The notes below the pieces were generated by a model, which was not told the origin of the DNA, searched no databases, and worked only from the letters and a program-made list of their open reading frames with translations. A DNA stretch of 64,000 nucleotides from Prosthecobacter sp. (GTDB lineage: Bacteria; Verrucomicrobiota; Verrucomicrobiia; Verrucomicrobiales; Verrucomicrobiaceae): NCBI RefSeq assembly GCF_014879935.1, contig NZ_JACSRD010000210.1:1-64000 (forward strand). Reading direction: 5' to 3'. Both the position numbers and the translations under genes were made by a program. Positions 56,359 through 64,000 of this stretch are shown one piece after another; the stretch's first letter is position 1; every line of letters starts with the position of its first letter.

Positions 56359-57255
56359 TCACACCACCACGAGCACGATGGCGCTCATCATCATGAAGGC
56401 TCCGGCCAGACGCCAGCGCATGACCGTGGGGCTGAGATGCTGCTCGGCGTTCTTGAACCAATGGCCGACCATCCAGACCAAGGCGACGCTGAGAAGACCG
56501 CGCGATGAATAGACGACGTTCGTGGAGGTGGCTTTGCCGAACACGGCCACGGTGCTGACGAAGGTGATGCTTTGCACGCCGAGCAGCACCGATCCGCCAG
56601 CCAGCCAGGGCCAGGCCCTGCCAGGAATGGCGCTCAACGGGGCGGAGAAACGCAGAATGAGGCCGAAGGAGAGCACCGCATTGATCCAGAAGATGCAGGG
56701 CAGCAGGCGCCCCACGCCCCACACCGGGCCCCACTTCTGCACGAGCACGTCAAAGATGGCGAAGGCGATGGAGCCGATGCCGCCGGCCACAAAGGTGATG
56801 AGCAGATGACGCGGCGGCTGGCTGGCGTCTTTGCGGTTCAAAAAGGTGATGCCGAGCACGCTGAGAAACGCGGCAATCCACAGCTTCAAGCCGACCCCTT
56901 CCCCGATCAGAATGGGCGTGAAGAACGCCACCAGGATCACCTTGAGCCCGAAAATCGGCACGGCGACTGACACATCCCCTTTTTCGAGCGCCAGGAACTG
57001 CGAAAGCTGGCCGACGAAGAGGCACAGGGCGATCACGCCGGGCTGCCAGAGCAGTTCTTTGTCCACCGGCGGCCCTCCCAGCAGCCAGAGCAGCGAAAAC
57101 AGCAGGGCGACGATGATGTTCGCCACAAACGTGGTGCGCCAGAGGCCGACTCCGAGATCGCTGGAGCGCTTGAACAGGAGTGCCCCGAAGGCATAAAGCA
57201 GCGCGGCGAGAAGCGGGAAGAGCGAGGTGGCGAGTTGCGGGGGCACGGGCGGCAT
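56359..57255 (-). CDS. DMT-superfamily (EamA-like) transporter
   Basis: A 298-residue inner-membrane protein with about ten membrane helices and the internal two-fold repeat of the drug/metabolite transporter family: LFPLLAALLYAFGALLFKRSS and HLLITFVAGGIGSIAFAIFDV. The substrate is unknown. An ATG at 57255 was chosen over a TTG at 57279. It is divergent from pfk and upstream of the CehA-like gene. Confidence 0.87.
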   Translation of the reverse strand: MPPVPPQLATSLFPLLAALLYAFGALLFKRSSDLGVGLWRTTFVANIIVALLFSLLWLLGGPPVDKELLWQPGVIALCLFVGQLSQFLALEKGDVSVAVPIFGLKVILVAFFTPILIGEGVGLKLWIAAFLSVLGITFLNRKDASQPPRHLLITFVAGGIGSIAFAIFDVLVQKWGPVWGVGRLLPCIFWINAVLSFGLILRFSAPLSAIPGRAWPWLAGGSVLLGVQSITFVSTVAVFGKATSTNVVYSSRGLLSVALVWMVGHWFKNAEQHLSPTVMRWRLAGAFMMMSAIVLVVV

Positions 57256-57435
57256 TAACACGCGGACGATGGCTGGCAAGGGAAGAGGAAAGAACGCCCT
57301 TGAATGCGAAATGACGGAGGGCGGCTCGGCGCGGGCGAGCGTCTGATGAGGTAACCCATTTTATGTCAATTCTGCGAAAACAGCCGCCGCTTGCGACGGA
57401 GGGCGTGCTCGCTATGGCAACGGCCCCCAACCACC

Positions 57436-58584
57436 ATGACCCCCGTTTTTCCTGAACAATCCGTGGTCGTGCTCTTCAGCGGAGGAGACGCGCCTGGAAT
57501 GAACGCCTTTCTCCGCGCCGTCGTGCGCCTCGGTCTGAACCGTGAAAAAATCGCCGTCCTCGGCATCCGCGACGGCTACCGCGGCCTCGTGCGCACCGCC
57601 CGTGCAGTGAATGGCGATGCTGAGGCGCTCGTCCGGCTGAAGAACGACATCGCCAATCATGTCGGACGCGCGGGCCTCATTTCGGAGCAGCTCCATGTCA
57701 TCCAGATGGACCATGCGAGCGTGAGCGGCATCATGGGCAAAGGTGGGACGATCCTCGGCTCGGCACGCTGCCTGGAGTTTCACGAGAAGGAAGTCCGGGC
57801 GAAGGTGATCAAGCTGCTGAAGGCGCTGAACGTGCGTGCGCTCGTGGTCGTGGGCGGTGATGGCTCGCTCACCGGTGCCAGGCTGCTAGCGGAGGAAAGC
57901 GATCTGCGCGTCATCGGAATTCCCGCGACGATCGACAACGATTTGCAGTTCACCGACATGGCGCTGGGCGTGGACACGGCGGTGCACACCCTGGTCTGGG
58001 CGGTGGATCACTTCATCGACACGGCACGCAGCCATCGCCGCGTGATGGTGCTGGAGACGATGGGCCGCGAAAGCGGTGACCTGGCCCGCATGGCCGGTCT
58101 GGCCTCAGGTGCAGAGATGATCATCACGCCCGAGCCCGGGCCGTTGAATGAGGAGCACATGAAACGCCTCGCCGCCAAGATCGAGGGTGCGATGACCCGC
58201 GGCCGCGGCCACGCCATCGTCCTGGTGGCTGAGGGGGTGAAGTTTGACCCGCCGCAGAAGCGCAACCGCGCCTACGTGCTGATGGATGCCTTCCAGCAGT
58301 ATTTCCAGCGTCCAGGAGCCCCCTTCCCCGATCTCGAAGTGCGTCCTTCCGTGCTCGGTCATTTGCAACGCGGCGGCCACACCACGCCGCAGGACTGCAT
58401 CCTGGCCGCCCGCTTCGCGGATTGTGCCTGGAAGTGCATCCAAGATTCGAACGGCGGCAGCGGCATCACCGCACTGCGCAAGAACGTGGTCGAGATCGTG
58501 CCGTATGGCTCGCCCGACATGCCAGAGCGCGCGGACTTCTCCCGCGAGATGGATCAATTGCACGACGATCTGAGCTCGTGGTGA
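57436..58584 (+). CDS. pfkA: 6-phosphofructokinase
   Basis: A 382-residue phosphofructokinase, the glycolytic enzyme that phosphorylates fructose 6-phosphate. It carries VLFSGGDAPGMNA, VVVGGDGSLTGA (the ATP-type GGDGS), GIPATIDNDLQ and VLETMGRESGDLA. The Gly in GGDGS and the PATIDND favour ATP rather than pyrophosphate as donor. The final GHLQRGGHTTPQDCILA is also standard. It begins 181 bases from the divergent transporter and is followed by an inverted repeat. Confidence 0.94.
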   Translation: MTPVFPEQSVVVLFSGGDAPGMNAFLRAVVRLGLNREKIAVLGIRDGYRGLVRTARAVNGDAEALVRLKNDIANHVGRAGLISEQLHVIQMDHASVSGIMGKGGTILGSARCLEFHEKEVRAKVIKLLKALNVRALVVVGGDGSLTGARLLAEESDLRVIGIPATIDNDLQFTDMALGVDTAVHTLVWAVDHFIDTARSHRRVMVLETMGRESGDLARMAGLASGAEMIITPEPGPLNEEHMKRLAAKIEGAMTRGRGHAIVLVAEGVKFDPPQKRNRAYVLMDAFQQYFQRPGAPFPDLEVRPSVLGHLQRGGHTTPQDCILAARFADCAWKCIQDSNGGSGITALRKNVVEIVPYGSPDMPERADFSREMDQLHDDLSSW

Positions 58585-58589
58585 GGAAA

Positions 58590-58679
58590 GCGTAGAGCCA
58601 AGGGCAAAGAGCAAAGAGACATCCTTCCAACGAAGGACGTGAATGCACGATTCGTGACTCTCTGCCCTCTGCTCTACGC
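58590..58679. repeat. Inverted repeat between convergent genes, probable two-way terminator
   Basis: The arms GCGTAGAGC...AGGGCAAAGAG and CTCTGCCCTCTGCTCTACGC pair with about three mismatches. It fills the 97-base gap after pfk and before the stop of the convergent esterase. It resembles the gap repeat at 12947-13016 in placement but not in sequence. Confidence 0.6.
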
Positions 58680-58681
58680 CC

Positions 58682-59800
58682 TCAGCCTCCCTTCACCCAC
58701 GCATCCATCCACTTCAGCGTCTTCTCCCACATCTCGGGCAGATAGATGTGACCGACGCCAGGATAAATGACGTTTTCAAAACGCTGCTTCGTGTCTGCGC
58801 CGTGCAACGCATAGATGTTGCCAATGATATCGCCGAGATGCCGCACGCCTTCCACCGGCGAGCCACCATCCTGATCGCCCGTCATGAAAAGCATCGGCCG
58901 GGGTGCGGCGAGAGCGATGACGGCCTCCGTGTCAAAGTGCTTCAGCATGCCCGGCACGAAGTAGTAAATGCCATGCGCCTTGAGCATCCCGGCGCGAATC
59001 AGCTCCTCATAGCGCGTCATGCAGCCCACGCACAGGGCGGCACGGGGACGGTCATCCAGCGCCATGATCCACCAGCTCCGCGTGGAGCCCATGCTGATGC
59101 CGGTGACGCCGATGCGCTCCGCATCCACCTCCGGGCGTGAGCAAAGGTAATCCAGCGCCGTGAGATCATCGCGGATCATCATGCCCCAAAGCGTGCGGCC
59201 GGCCCACAGATGAAATTTCGACGCTGACATCTCGCCCGAGCTGCCTTTTTGCTGCGGACCATCCGGCCCCTGGCCGTTTCGCTCCCCAAAACACGGCGCA
59301 TCGATGCCCAGCACCACATACCCCGCCTCCGCCAGCGCCGGCCCGGGAGCCACCGGCACGGCGTTCGTGCCCAGCAGCTCGTTTTTGCCGATGTCATACT
59401 GCCCGCCATGCCAGTGGCAGTAGAGGATCGCCGGAGCCTTGCTCTGCGCCGTTGCCTTCTTCGGCACAAAGAGCAGGCCCTTCACGATCTCGCCCGCGTG
59501 GTTGTCGAATTGGACGGTCTCCAGCGTGTAGCTTCCCTTGACCTCTTGGCTCACGACTTGAAACGCCGACACCGGTGGTCGCGGTGGCAGATCGCCGAGC
59601 AGCTCGTTCAGCTTCGCACGGATCTCGCCACGCTGCTTCTGCCATGTCTCCACGCTCGCCGGCACCACCAGCGGCGGCGCAATCTTCGTTTTTGCGAGCC
59701 AGTTTTCTGCCTGTGGTTCAGCGGCGTGCATGGATGAGGTCAGGAGGATGAGAAAGGCGACGATCGTGGCCGTGAGGTCATTTGGACGGTGTTGGGGCAT
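58682..59800 (-). CDS. Secreted acetyl-xylan-esterase-like alpha/beta hydrolase
   Basis: A 372-residue exported protein (signal peptide about 1-26). It has YCHWHGGQYDIG, GIDAPCFGERNGQ, the nucleophile elbow GISMGSTRSWW, ALAAPRPMLFMTGDQDGGSPV and the catalytic His in GVGHIYLPE. The layout fits the AXE1-like or DUF-type esterases active on acylated sugars. Its start overlaps the stop of the small gene upstream by 23 bases, suggesting coupling. Confidence 0.87.
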   Translation of the reverse strand: MPQHRPNDLTATIVAFLILLTSSMHAAEPQAENWLAKTKIAPPLVVPASVETWQKQRGEIRAKLNELLGDLPPRPPVSAFQVVSQEVKGSYTLETVQFDNHAGEIVKGLLFVPKKATAQSKAPAILYCHWHGGQYDIGKNELLGTNAVPVAPGPALAEAGYVVLGIDAPCFGERNGQGPDGPQQKGSSGEMSASKFHLWAGRTLWGMMIRDDLTALDYLCSRPEVDAERIGVTGISMGSTRSWWIMALDDRPRAALCVGCMTRYEELIRAGMLKAHGIYYFVPGMLKHFDTEAVIALAAPRPMLFMTGDQDGGSPVEGVRHLGDIIGNIYALHGADTKQRFENVIYPGVGHIYLPEMWEKTLKWMDAWVKGG

Positions 59801-60179
59801 CTCTTTGGATGATGATTGAATACGGTGTCAGAGTCCATGTCGCATCCGCCAAGGCACACATGGAATCAATGATCACCAGAGCGTTCCTGCCCCGGAGCTT
59901 GATGTTCACCCGGATTTTGTCGAACTCGCCTCTGAGAACAAAGCTTCCAACAGCTCGACCATCTGGAGTCACCTTTTTGGATGCCGTCATCAAATGTTGA
60001 ATCGCATCTTCCAAGGACCCGGAGAACTCGAACTCAGGAAACACCGACTTTTCCATCCAATCCCGCCACTTCACTTCTGCCGCAGCACCAGTCCAAGGAG
60101 TTTCATGACGTAACACCTCCCGCCCGATGATTGGGCTGCTCATCACAAGAATCGCCAAGGCCAGGAACGTCATGCGCAT
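59778..60179 (-). CDS. Small secreted STN-like protein, unknown function
   Basis: A 133-residue exported protein (signal peptide about 1-19). The segment FPEFEFSGSLEDAIQHLM, then VLRGEFDKIRVNIKLRG and the ending TWTLTPYSIIIQRD, resembles the secretin/TonB short N-terminal (STN) domain found as a free unit in Verrucomicrobia. No enzyme motif is seen. It overlaps the esterase by 23 bases. Confidence 0.65.
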   Translation of the reverse strand: MRMTFLALAILVMSSPIIGREVLRHETPWTGAAAEVKWRDWMEKSVFPEFEFSGSLEDAIQHLMTASKKVTPDGRAVGSFVLRGEFDKIRVNIKLRGRNALVIIDSMCALADATWTLTPYSIIIQRDAPTPSK

Positions 60180-60254
60180 CCGCTGCTTCTACCAGCCGGT
60201 GAAAATCACGGCAAGAGGCTTGTCGCGCATGCCGCGCTCCATCACAATGCCGCC

Positions 60255-60881
60255 ATGACCACCGCTGACATCACCGCCGCGCTCTCCTCGATCCGGCAGG
60301 AGACGGATTTGAACGCCAAGTCCCTGCTGCTGGCCGCTCTCGTCTCCGAGCTGTTTCGCGAGCGCGGCTTCGAGCCCGTGGTGGTCGGCGGGTCAGCCAT
60401 CGAGTTTTACACCGATGGTGCCTACATGTCCGGTGACACGGATATTTGCTGGGCGAATTGGACCACGCCGTCTGAGGAGCAAAAAGAGGAGATCATGCGG
60501 CAGATTCCCGGGGTACGCTCACATGGCGGTGCCAAGAGCTGGAACATCGAAGGACTGTGGATCGATCTGCTCGGAGATATCGACTACCTGGCCGAGAAAG
60601 ACATGGTGGTGCTGGAGACCCAGCTCGGGGAAGTGGCTCTGATTCCCGTGGAGGACGCACTCGTCGGGCGTGTCTATGCCGCCCGGTGCTATTGCAGCGG
60701 TTATGACGAGAAGGATGACGATTGCGCCAAGAAGCTCATGACTGCGGTGCTTTTGGGTCATGTTCCTATCGACTGGGATGAAGCTCGCAAGATCGCGGCT
60801 AGCCCCAAGTTCAACTGCCTTGCCGTATTTGAGACCGTGAAAGCCGAGGTCGAGGCCGAACTGGCGAAATCCGGCTTTTGA
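60255..60881 (+). CDS. Nucleotidyltransferase-fold protein, unknown substrate
   Basis: A 208-residue cytoplasmic protein with the nucleotidyltransferase-like signature VVVGGSAIEFYTDGAYMSGDTDICW: GGS near residues 43-45 and the DxD near residues 64-66. The rest (DIDYLAEKDMVVLET, LIPVEDALVGRVYAAR) fits the DUF6036/AbiEii-like group. No HEPN toxin is adjacent. A 72-residue gene follows after 13 bases. Confidence 0.68.
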   Translation: MTTADITAALSSIRQETDLNAKSLLLAALVSELFRERGFEPVVVGGSAIEFYTDGAYMSGDTDICWANWTTPSEEQKEEIMRQIPGVRSHGGAKSWNIEGLWIDLLGDIDYLAEKDMVVLETQLGEVALIPVEDALVGRVYAARCYCSGYDEKDDDCAKKLMTAVLLGHVPIDWDEARKIAASPKFNCLAVFETVKAEVEAELAKSGF

Positions 60882-60894
60882 GCTATCTCTAGCC

Positions 60895-61113
60895 ATGACA
60901 CCATCGAAACTTCCCATCAAACCCGACCGCCGTTGGACCTGGGAGCAATGGCAGGCAGGCCGCGCGGAGCGCCGACGCCTGGGGAACCTCGTCGCGCCGA
61001 AGAACATCCGGCGGAAGAAGAGCGAAGGAGACGAATACCTGCGCGAAACCTACGGGGGCGAACGAGGCCCAAAGTTCAACAAGCCCTTCGACCCCTCTGC
61101 GGACGAGGAATGA
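60895..61113 (+). CDS. Small basic protein of unknown function
   Basis: A 72-residue protein, rich in Arg and Lys (MTPSKLPIKPDRRWTWEQW, APKNIRRKKSEGDEYLRETY) and ending in an acidic tail. It starts 13 bases after the nucleotidyltransferase-like gene. It could bind nucleic acid or be an antitoxin-like partner; neither is shown. Confidence 0.55.
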   Translation: MTPSKLPIKPDRRWTWEQWQAGRAERRRLGNLVAPKNIRRKKSEGDEYLRETYGGERGPKFNKPFDPSADEE

Positions 61114-61162
61114 GGCGCTGGAGGGTGAAACATCGCCCCGGGCGCATCGTTCCCACCCGCCC

Positions 61163-61900
61163 ATGAAAACGACCGCTCTCCTCCTCCTCAGCCTGGCCGC
61201 CGTCACCGCACGCGCGGAAGAATCCAAACCCCTCCTCGCCGTTCCGGGCAAGGTCATCCTCGAAGCGAAGCTCGACGGCGCTCCCGGAGCCCCGTGGAAG
61301 GCCGCCAAAGGCAAGTGGGAGGCTGCGGAAGGTGCCATGAGCGGCAGCGAGCTCGTCGAGGACAAGCACGGTGCCGTGCTCCGCATCCCGAACAAGATGC
61401 AGGACTTCACCATCGAGTATGAGTTCAAATTCGACGGAGCCCGCTCCACCAGCCTTTCCATCAACGCGGTGAAGGACCACATGGCCCGCATCAACATCAC
61501 GCCGAAGTCCGTCACCATCCAGCGCGACGACAACGACCACGAAGGCCCGGACAAGGCCGTCGTCTTCGCCCGCTTCCCCGCCGAACTCGGCGAGGGCTGG
61601 CACAAGGTCCGCCTCGACATGGTGGGCGACAAAATGTACGGCCAGGTCGATGACCTCGCCGCGTGGGGAGCCAACGAGCTGTTCAAAACTGAAAAAGCCT
61701 CGCCAGGCTTCACCGTCGCCGGCCAGAGCGTCTGCTTCCGCAACTTCGTCCTGCGTGAGGCCACGCTGAACCCCGGTTGGGAGTCCATCCAGGCCACGCT
61801 GCCCAAACCCGGTGAGAAAGTCGCCCCTGCGGCCGCGCCCAAAGGAGCTGCAAAGGGCAAGGGCAAAGCCAAGGCCGGTGCGAAGAAGAAGGCAGAGTAA
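61163..61900 (+). CDS. Secreted DUF1080-like (3-keto-disaccharide hydrolase-like) protein
   Basis: A 245-residue exported protein (signal peptide about 1-18). A concanavalin-like sandwich is suggested by VILEAKLDGAPGAPW, FTIEYEFKFDGARSTSLSIN and LGEGWHKVRLDMVGDKMYGQVDD. The family includes 3-keto-disaccharide hydrolases and many secreted sugar-binding proteins. The tail is low-complexity Ala/Lys/Gly. The substrate is unknown. Confidence 0.7.
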   Translation: MKTTALLLLSLAAVTARAEESKPLLAVPGKVILEAKLDGAPGAPWKAAKGKWEAAEGAMSGSELVEDKHGAVLRIPNKMQDFTIEYEFKFDGARSTSLSINAVKDHMARINITPKSVTIQRDDNDHEGPDKAVVFARFPAELGEGWHKVRLDMVGDKMYGQVDDLAAWGANELFKTEKASPGFTVAGQSVCFRNFVLREATLNPGWESIQATLPKPGEKVAPAAAPKGAAKGKGKAKAGAKKKAE

Positions 61901-62028
61901 AGGCTGCCGCTGCGATTTGGTGAATCCGAATGACGAAGGTGGAGGCCTGACGAGGATTTCATCCGTCATTCGGATTCCATCACTATGCCAGTTGATTGAC
62001 TCGACCCCGCCTGCTGCTAAGTGGCGAC

Positions 62029-62460
62029 ATGTCCTTCCCCATCCGTTCTCCTCGTGACATGGTCGGCGGCGTCCACGTCTTCGCCCGCATCCTCGACAAA
62101 ATCCGCCTTTTCGCCAAGGAAGGGAAACTGCCGGATGGCTATCACCTGGGCTACATGCCCGGAAACCGCACCTTTGACGAGCGTGTGTGCAAATTCCTCG
62201 GCGTGGACTTCAACGCGCTGACGAAACGCACGCTCGAAGGCGGCACGGATGAGGAGATCTTCGAATGGTGCTGCCAGAACGGCCACCGGCCATCCCCGGA
62301 GCAGATCGAGATCTGGAATGGCTTCATGTCGAAACGCGGCTGGAACGACGCGGCTTCGAAAGGACTCCAGGCGAACAAGCTGGAGGCCGGACTGGGCGAC
62401 CGAGATGACATCGTGACCTTCTTCGACCTGATGGATGTCGAGGAAGGCCGCGCAAAGTGA
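62029..62460 (+). CDS. DUF5069 protein
   Basis: A 143-residue protein of the DUF5069 family: MSFPIRSPRDMVGGVHVFARILDKIRL, then YMPGNRTFDERVCKFLGVDF and GTDEEIFEWCCQNG. It is probably cytoplasmic. The function is unknown. The start was chosen at ATG 62029. It ends directly at the stop of the convergent peptidase gene. Confidence 0.85.
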   Translation: MSFPIRSPRDMVGGVHVFARILDKIRLFAKEGKLPDGYHLGYMPGNRTFDERVCKFLGVDFNALTKRTLEGGTDEEIFEWCCQNGHRPSPEQIEIWNGFMSKRGWNDAASKGLQANKLEAGLGDRDDIVTFFDLMDVEEGRAK

Positions 62461-63720
62461 TCACAGGCCGCGCGGAGCCATCGAGTAGAGGCCCATGGTG
62501 ACGTCGTAGGCGTCCAGCAGGGCCATTCGCTTCAATTCATGGCCCGCGCCCCAGGAGTCGGTGAAGAGAATCTGATTTTTAGCGGTGTTGTAGCCGATGA
62601 TCAGGCGCATGTGGCCGCCGCTGACCTGTCCGCCGCGGGGAAGCGGTGGGTCCTCCTCCTTTTCTCCCAGCGCCAGCCCCCAGAGCAGCGGCACCCCTTT
62701 GTCGGTGTATTCTTTGACGATGGAGACGAACTGTTTGTCCGACACCCGACGCTTTCGGCCGTTGGTGTAATACAACTCGGGATTGATGAGCGGCTTGAAC
62801 GTGACCTTGAAGGCTCCGTCGATCTTCGCCAGGCTCTTCTGCATGCCGAAGATGTTGGCACCTTTCTCGGCGTCGGCGCTGACCAGCTTCGCCATCTCAT
62901 GCTGGTCGCAGGGGATGCGCATGTATTCGAAAAGGCGCTGGCAGCTTGCGGCGACGCAGTAGCCTTTCTGCCCCTGGTCCACCATCGGCACGCCGGAGAT
63001 GTAGATGTCACCCTCCGGCGTCTTCGTCACCCGCTGCTGGAGTTCCATGCGCTGCACGCCCATGGCCATTTTCCCCATGCTCCAGTCCGCCTGGCCAGGC
63101 GCTGCCAGCTTCATTCGGAGGAACTCCGGCTTCGTGACCTTCCCGGGCGTGTTGTATTCGTTGTACTCCAGCAGGGCGACGCCAGCAGGTGCGCTCCACA
63201 TCCAGCTCGTCACAGGCAGCGCGGCATTGGCTGACATGATCTGACGCTTGGGAGCCACTTTCATCACCTGCCCGAGGTTCTGGCCGATGGTTTTGAAGAG
63301 CTTGTCGAAAGCAGGAACCTCAATGTCGCCGGAATCGCCGCGATTGTAGAAGGACACGGTCTCACGGGCCGCCTTGCCGTTCACGAACTCCACGATCGCC
63401 TCCTCCACATTGATCGACCCGCCGAACATCGTCAGCTTCGTCTCCACGTTGCTGAACATGTGCCGCGAAAATCGCGCCCGCGACTTGTCGGCGTTCACCC
63501 ATTCGAACTGCGGGGGCTTTTGCTGCTGCTTCTGGTCTTCGAGCTTTGCCACATAGCTGGCCTCGAACTTCTCCGAGGACCATTTCCACAACTCACTGAG
63601 ATTCAGCAGAGCATCGAGATCGGCGGCGAGTTCGGGCAGCCTGCGCTGACCTGGCTCCTGGGCCTGCCCGCACAGGACTGAGAAACACAGGATCAAGCCG
63701 AGTTTGCCAACGGATTTCAT
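62461..63720 (-). CDS. Secreted C39-like (papain-like) peptidase
   Basis: A 419-residue exported protein (signal peptide about 1-20). The N-terminal half is a beta region (ARFSRHMFSNVETKLTMFGG). The catalytic half has the Cys in VDQGQKGYCVAASCQRLFEYM, the His in VSGGHMRLIIGYN and the Asp in FTDSWGAGHEL, matching the C39-like/papain-like fold. It may cleave peptides or be an inactive binding relative. No ABC-transporter partner is present, unlike bacteriocin-processing C39 enzymes. Confidence 0.82.
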   Translation of the reverse strand: MKSVGKLGLILCFSVLCGQAQEPGQRRLPELAADLDALLNLSELWKWSSEKFEASYVAKLEDQKQQQKPPQFEWVNADKSRARFSRHMFSNVETKLTMFGGSINVEEAIVEFVNGKAARETVSFYNRGDSGDIEVPAFDKLFKTIGQNLGQVMKVAPKRQIMSANAALPVTSWMWSAPAGVALLEYNEYNTPGKVTKPEFLRMKLAAPGQADWSMGKMAMGVQRMELQQRVTKTPEGDIYISGVPMVDQGQKGYCVAASCQRLFEYMRIPCDQHEMAKLVSADAEKGANIFGMQKSLAKIDGAFKVTFKPLINPELYYTNGRKRRVSDKQFVSIVKEYTDKGVPLLWGLALGEKEEDPPLPRGGQVSGGHMRLIIGYNTAKNQILFTDSWGAGHELKRMALLDAYDVTMGLYSMAPRGL

Positions 63721-63756
63721 GCCGTCGTTTTACCCGCTCCCGAAAGTGGATGTCAA

Positions 63757-64000
63757 TCACTTCGCCACCACGGCAGCGGAAGCCGGCATGAGCACCTTCT
63801 GAAGCGGCTTGGGATAGACGCCGAGGACGACGATGGTCACGGCCAGGAGCCCCGCCACAGCCTTGGTGGCGACGCCGAGCGGAAGAGCCGGGGTGTCGGT
63901 GCCTTCGGTGGTGTAGATCGCGAGGACAGTCTTGAAGTAGTAGTAGAACCCGGCGGCGGCGGCGACGATGGCACAGGTCAGGGCACCCCAGTAGCCGTGA
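63757..64000 (-). CDS. nuoN: NADH-quinone oxidoreductase subunit N, C-terminal part
   Basis: The window's last 244 bases encode the C-terminus of a membrane protein on the minus strand. Membrane-like segments are HGYWGALTCAIVAAAAGFYYY (read in part) and KAVAGLLAVTIVVLGVYPKPL. The FYYYFKTVLAIY stretch is typical of the last helix of NuoN (complex I). The rest of the gene lies beyond the window. Confidence 0.72.
   Translation of the reverse strand, partial: HGYWGALTCAIVAAAAGFYYYFKTVLAIYTTEGTDTPALPLGVATKAVAGLLAVTIVVLGVYPKPLQKVLMPASAAVVAK

Overview
This window looks like chromosomal DNA from a high-GC member of the Verrucomicrobiota, most like the Verrucomicrobiaceae (Prosthecobacter and relatives). 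This is an inference from gene content. The window has secreted sulfatases, separate DUF1501 and DUF1549/DUF1553 cytochrome-type proteins, PSCyt1 and SHD1-type domains, NIPSNAP and BNR/SBBP propellers, many export signals, few Shine-Dalgarno sites, and several families of large imperfect palindromic repeats. No tRNA, rRNA, CRISPR array or transposase was seen.

Layout. 0.3-2.4 kb: FabZ-like dehydratase, an acyltransferase broken by an in-frame TGA, and a family 2 glycosyltransferase, probably the edge of a lipid or aryl-polyene type cluster. 2.4-3.8 kb: sulfatase. 3.8-7.2 kb: accessory patch with two related nucleotidyltransferases (one fused to a VOC domain, one degenerate), a VapBC-like pair and a third GG/DxD nucleotidyltransferase. 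7.7-13 kb: secreted hydrolases, a PQQ-type sugar dehydrogenase and an AlkD-like glycosylase. 13-16.1 kb: L,D-transpeptidase, membrane protein, macrodomain, aspartate-semialdehyde dehydrogenase with a clear terminator, and an anchored thioredoxin. 16.2-19.7 kb: divergent DUF1501 protein and sulfatase. 19.7-22.3 kb: BlaI-type repressor with two perfect operator-like dyads and an M56 metalloprotease fused to a Wzz-like coiled-coil region, broken by a frameshift.

22.4-33.1 kb: sialate O-acetylesterase, M14 peptidase, a DUF2262-like gene of lower GC, aminotransferase, MauG-type peroxidase, AlkC, and a secreted SHD1/toroid/cytochrome group. 33.2-35.1 kb: sulfite reductase hemoprotein. 35.2-39.2 kb: a 1315-residue TIR-NACHT-pentapeptide-WD40 protein, an NLR-like probable antiphage sensor and the best candidate for an exciting system here. 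39.2-48.2 kb: TIGR04222-like Cys/Gly-tailed membrane protein, ProC, a membrane Ser/Thr kinase, a DUF1549/DUF1553 cytochrome, and an ECF sigma operon whose two downstream genes each carry a palindromic repeat inside the reading frame. 48.3-64 kb: Asp-box and SBBP propellers, a stand-alone DNA-ligase OB domain, NIPSNAP, 3D-domain and CehA-like proteins, a DMT transporter, 6-phosphofructokinase, further hydrolases, a nucleotidyltransferase-fold protein, a C39-like peptidase and the C-terminus of NuoN.

The genes look like a mixture of polysaccharide and sulfated-glycan catabolism, housekeeping metabolism, and scattered defence or toxin modules. Three genes carry disruptions of one or a few bases (near 1363, 6487 and 20038). 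They may be real decay or sequence errors.
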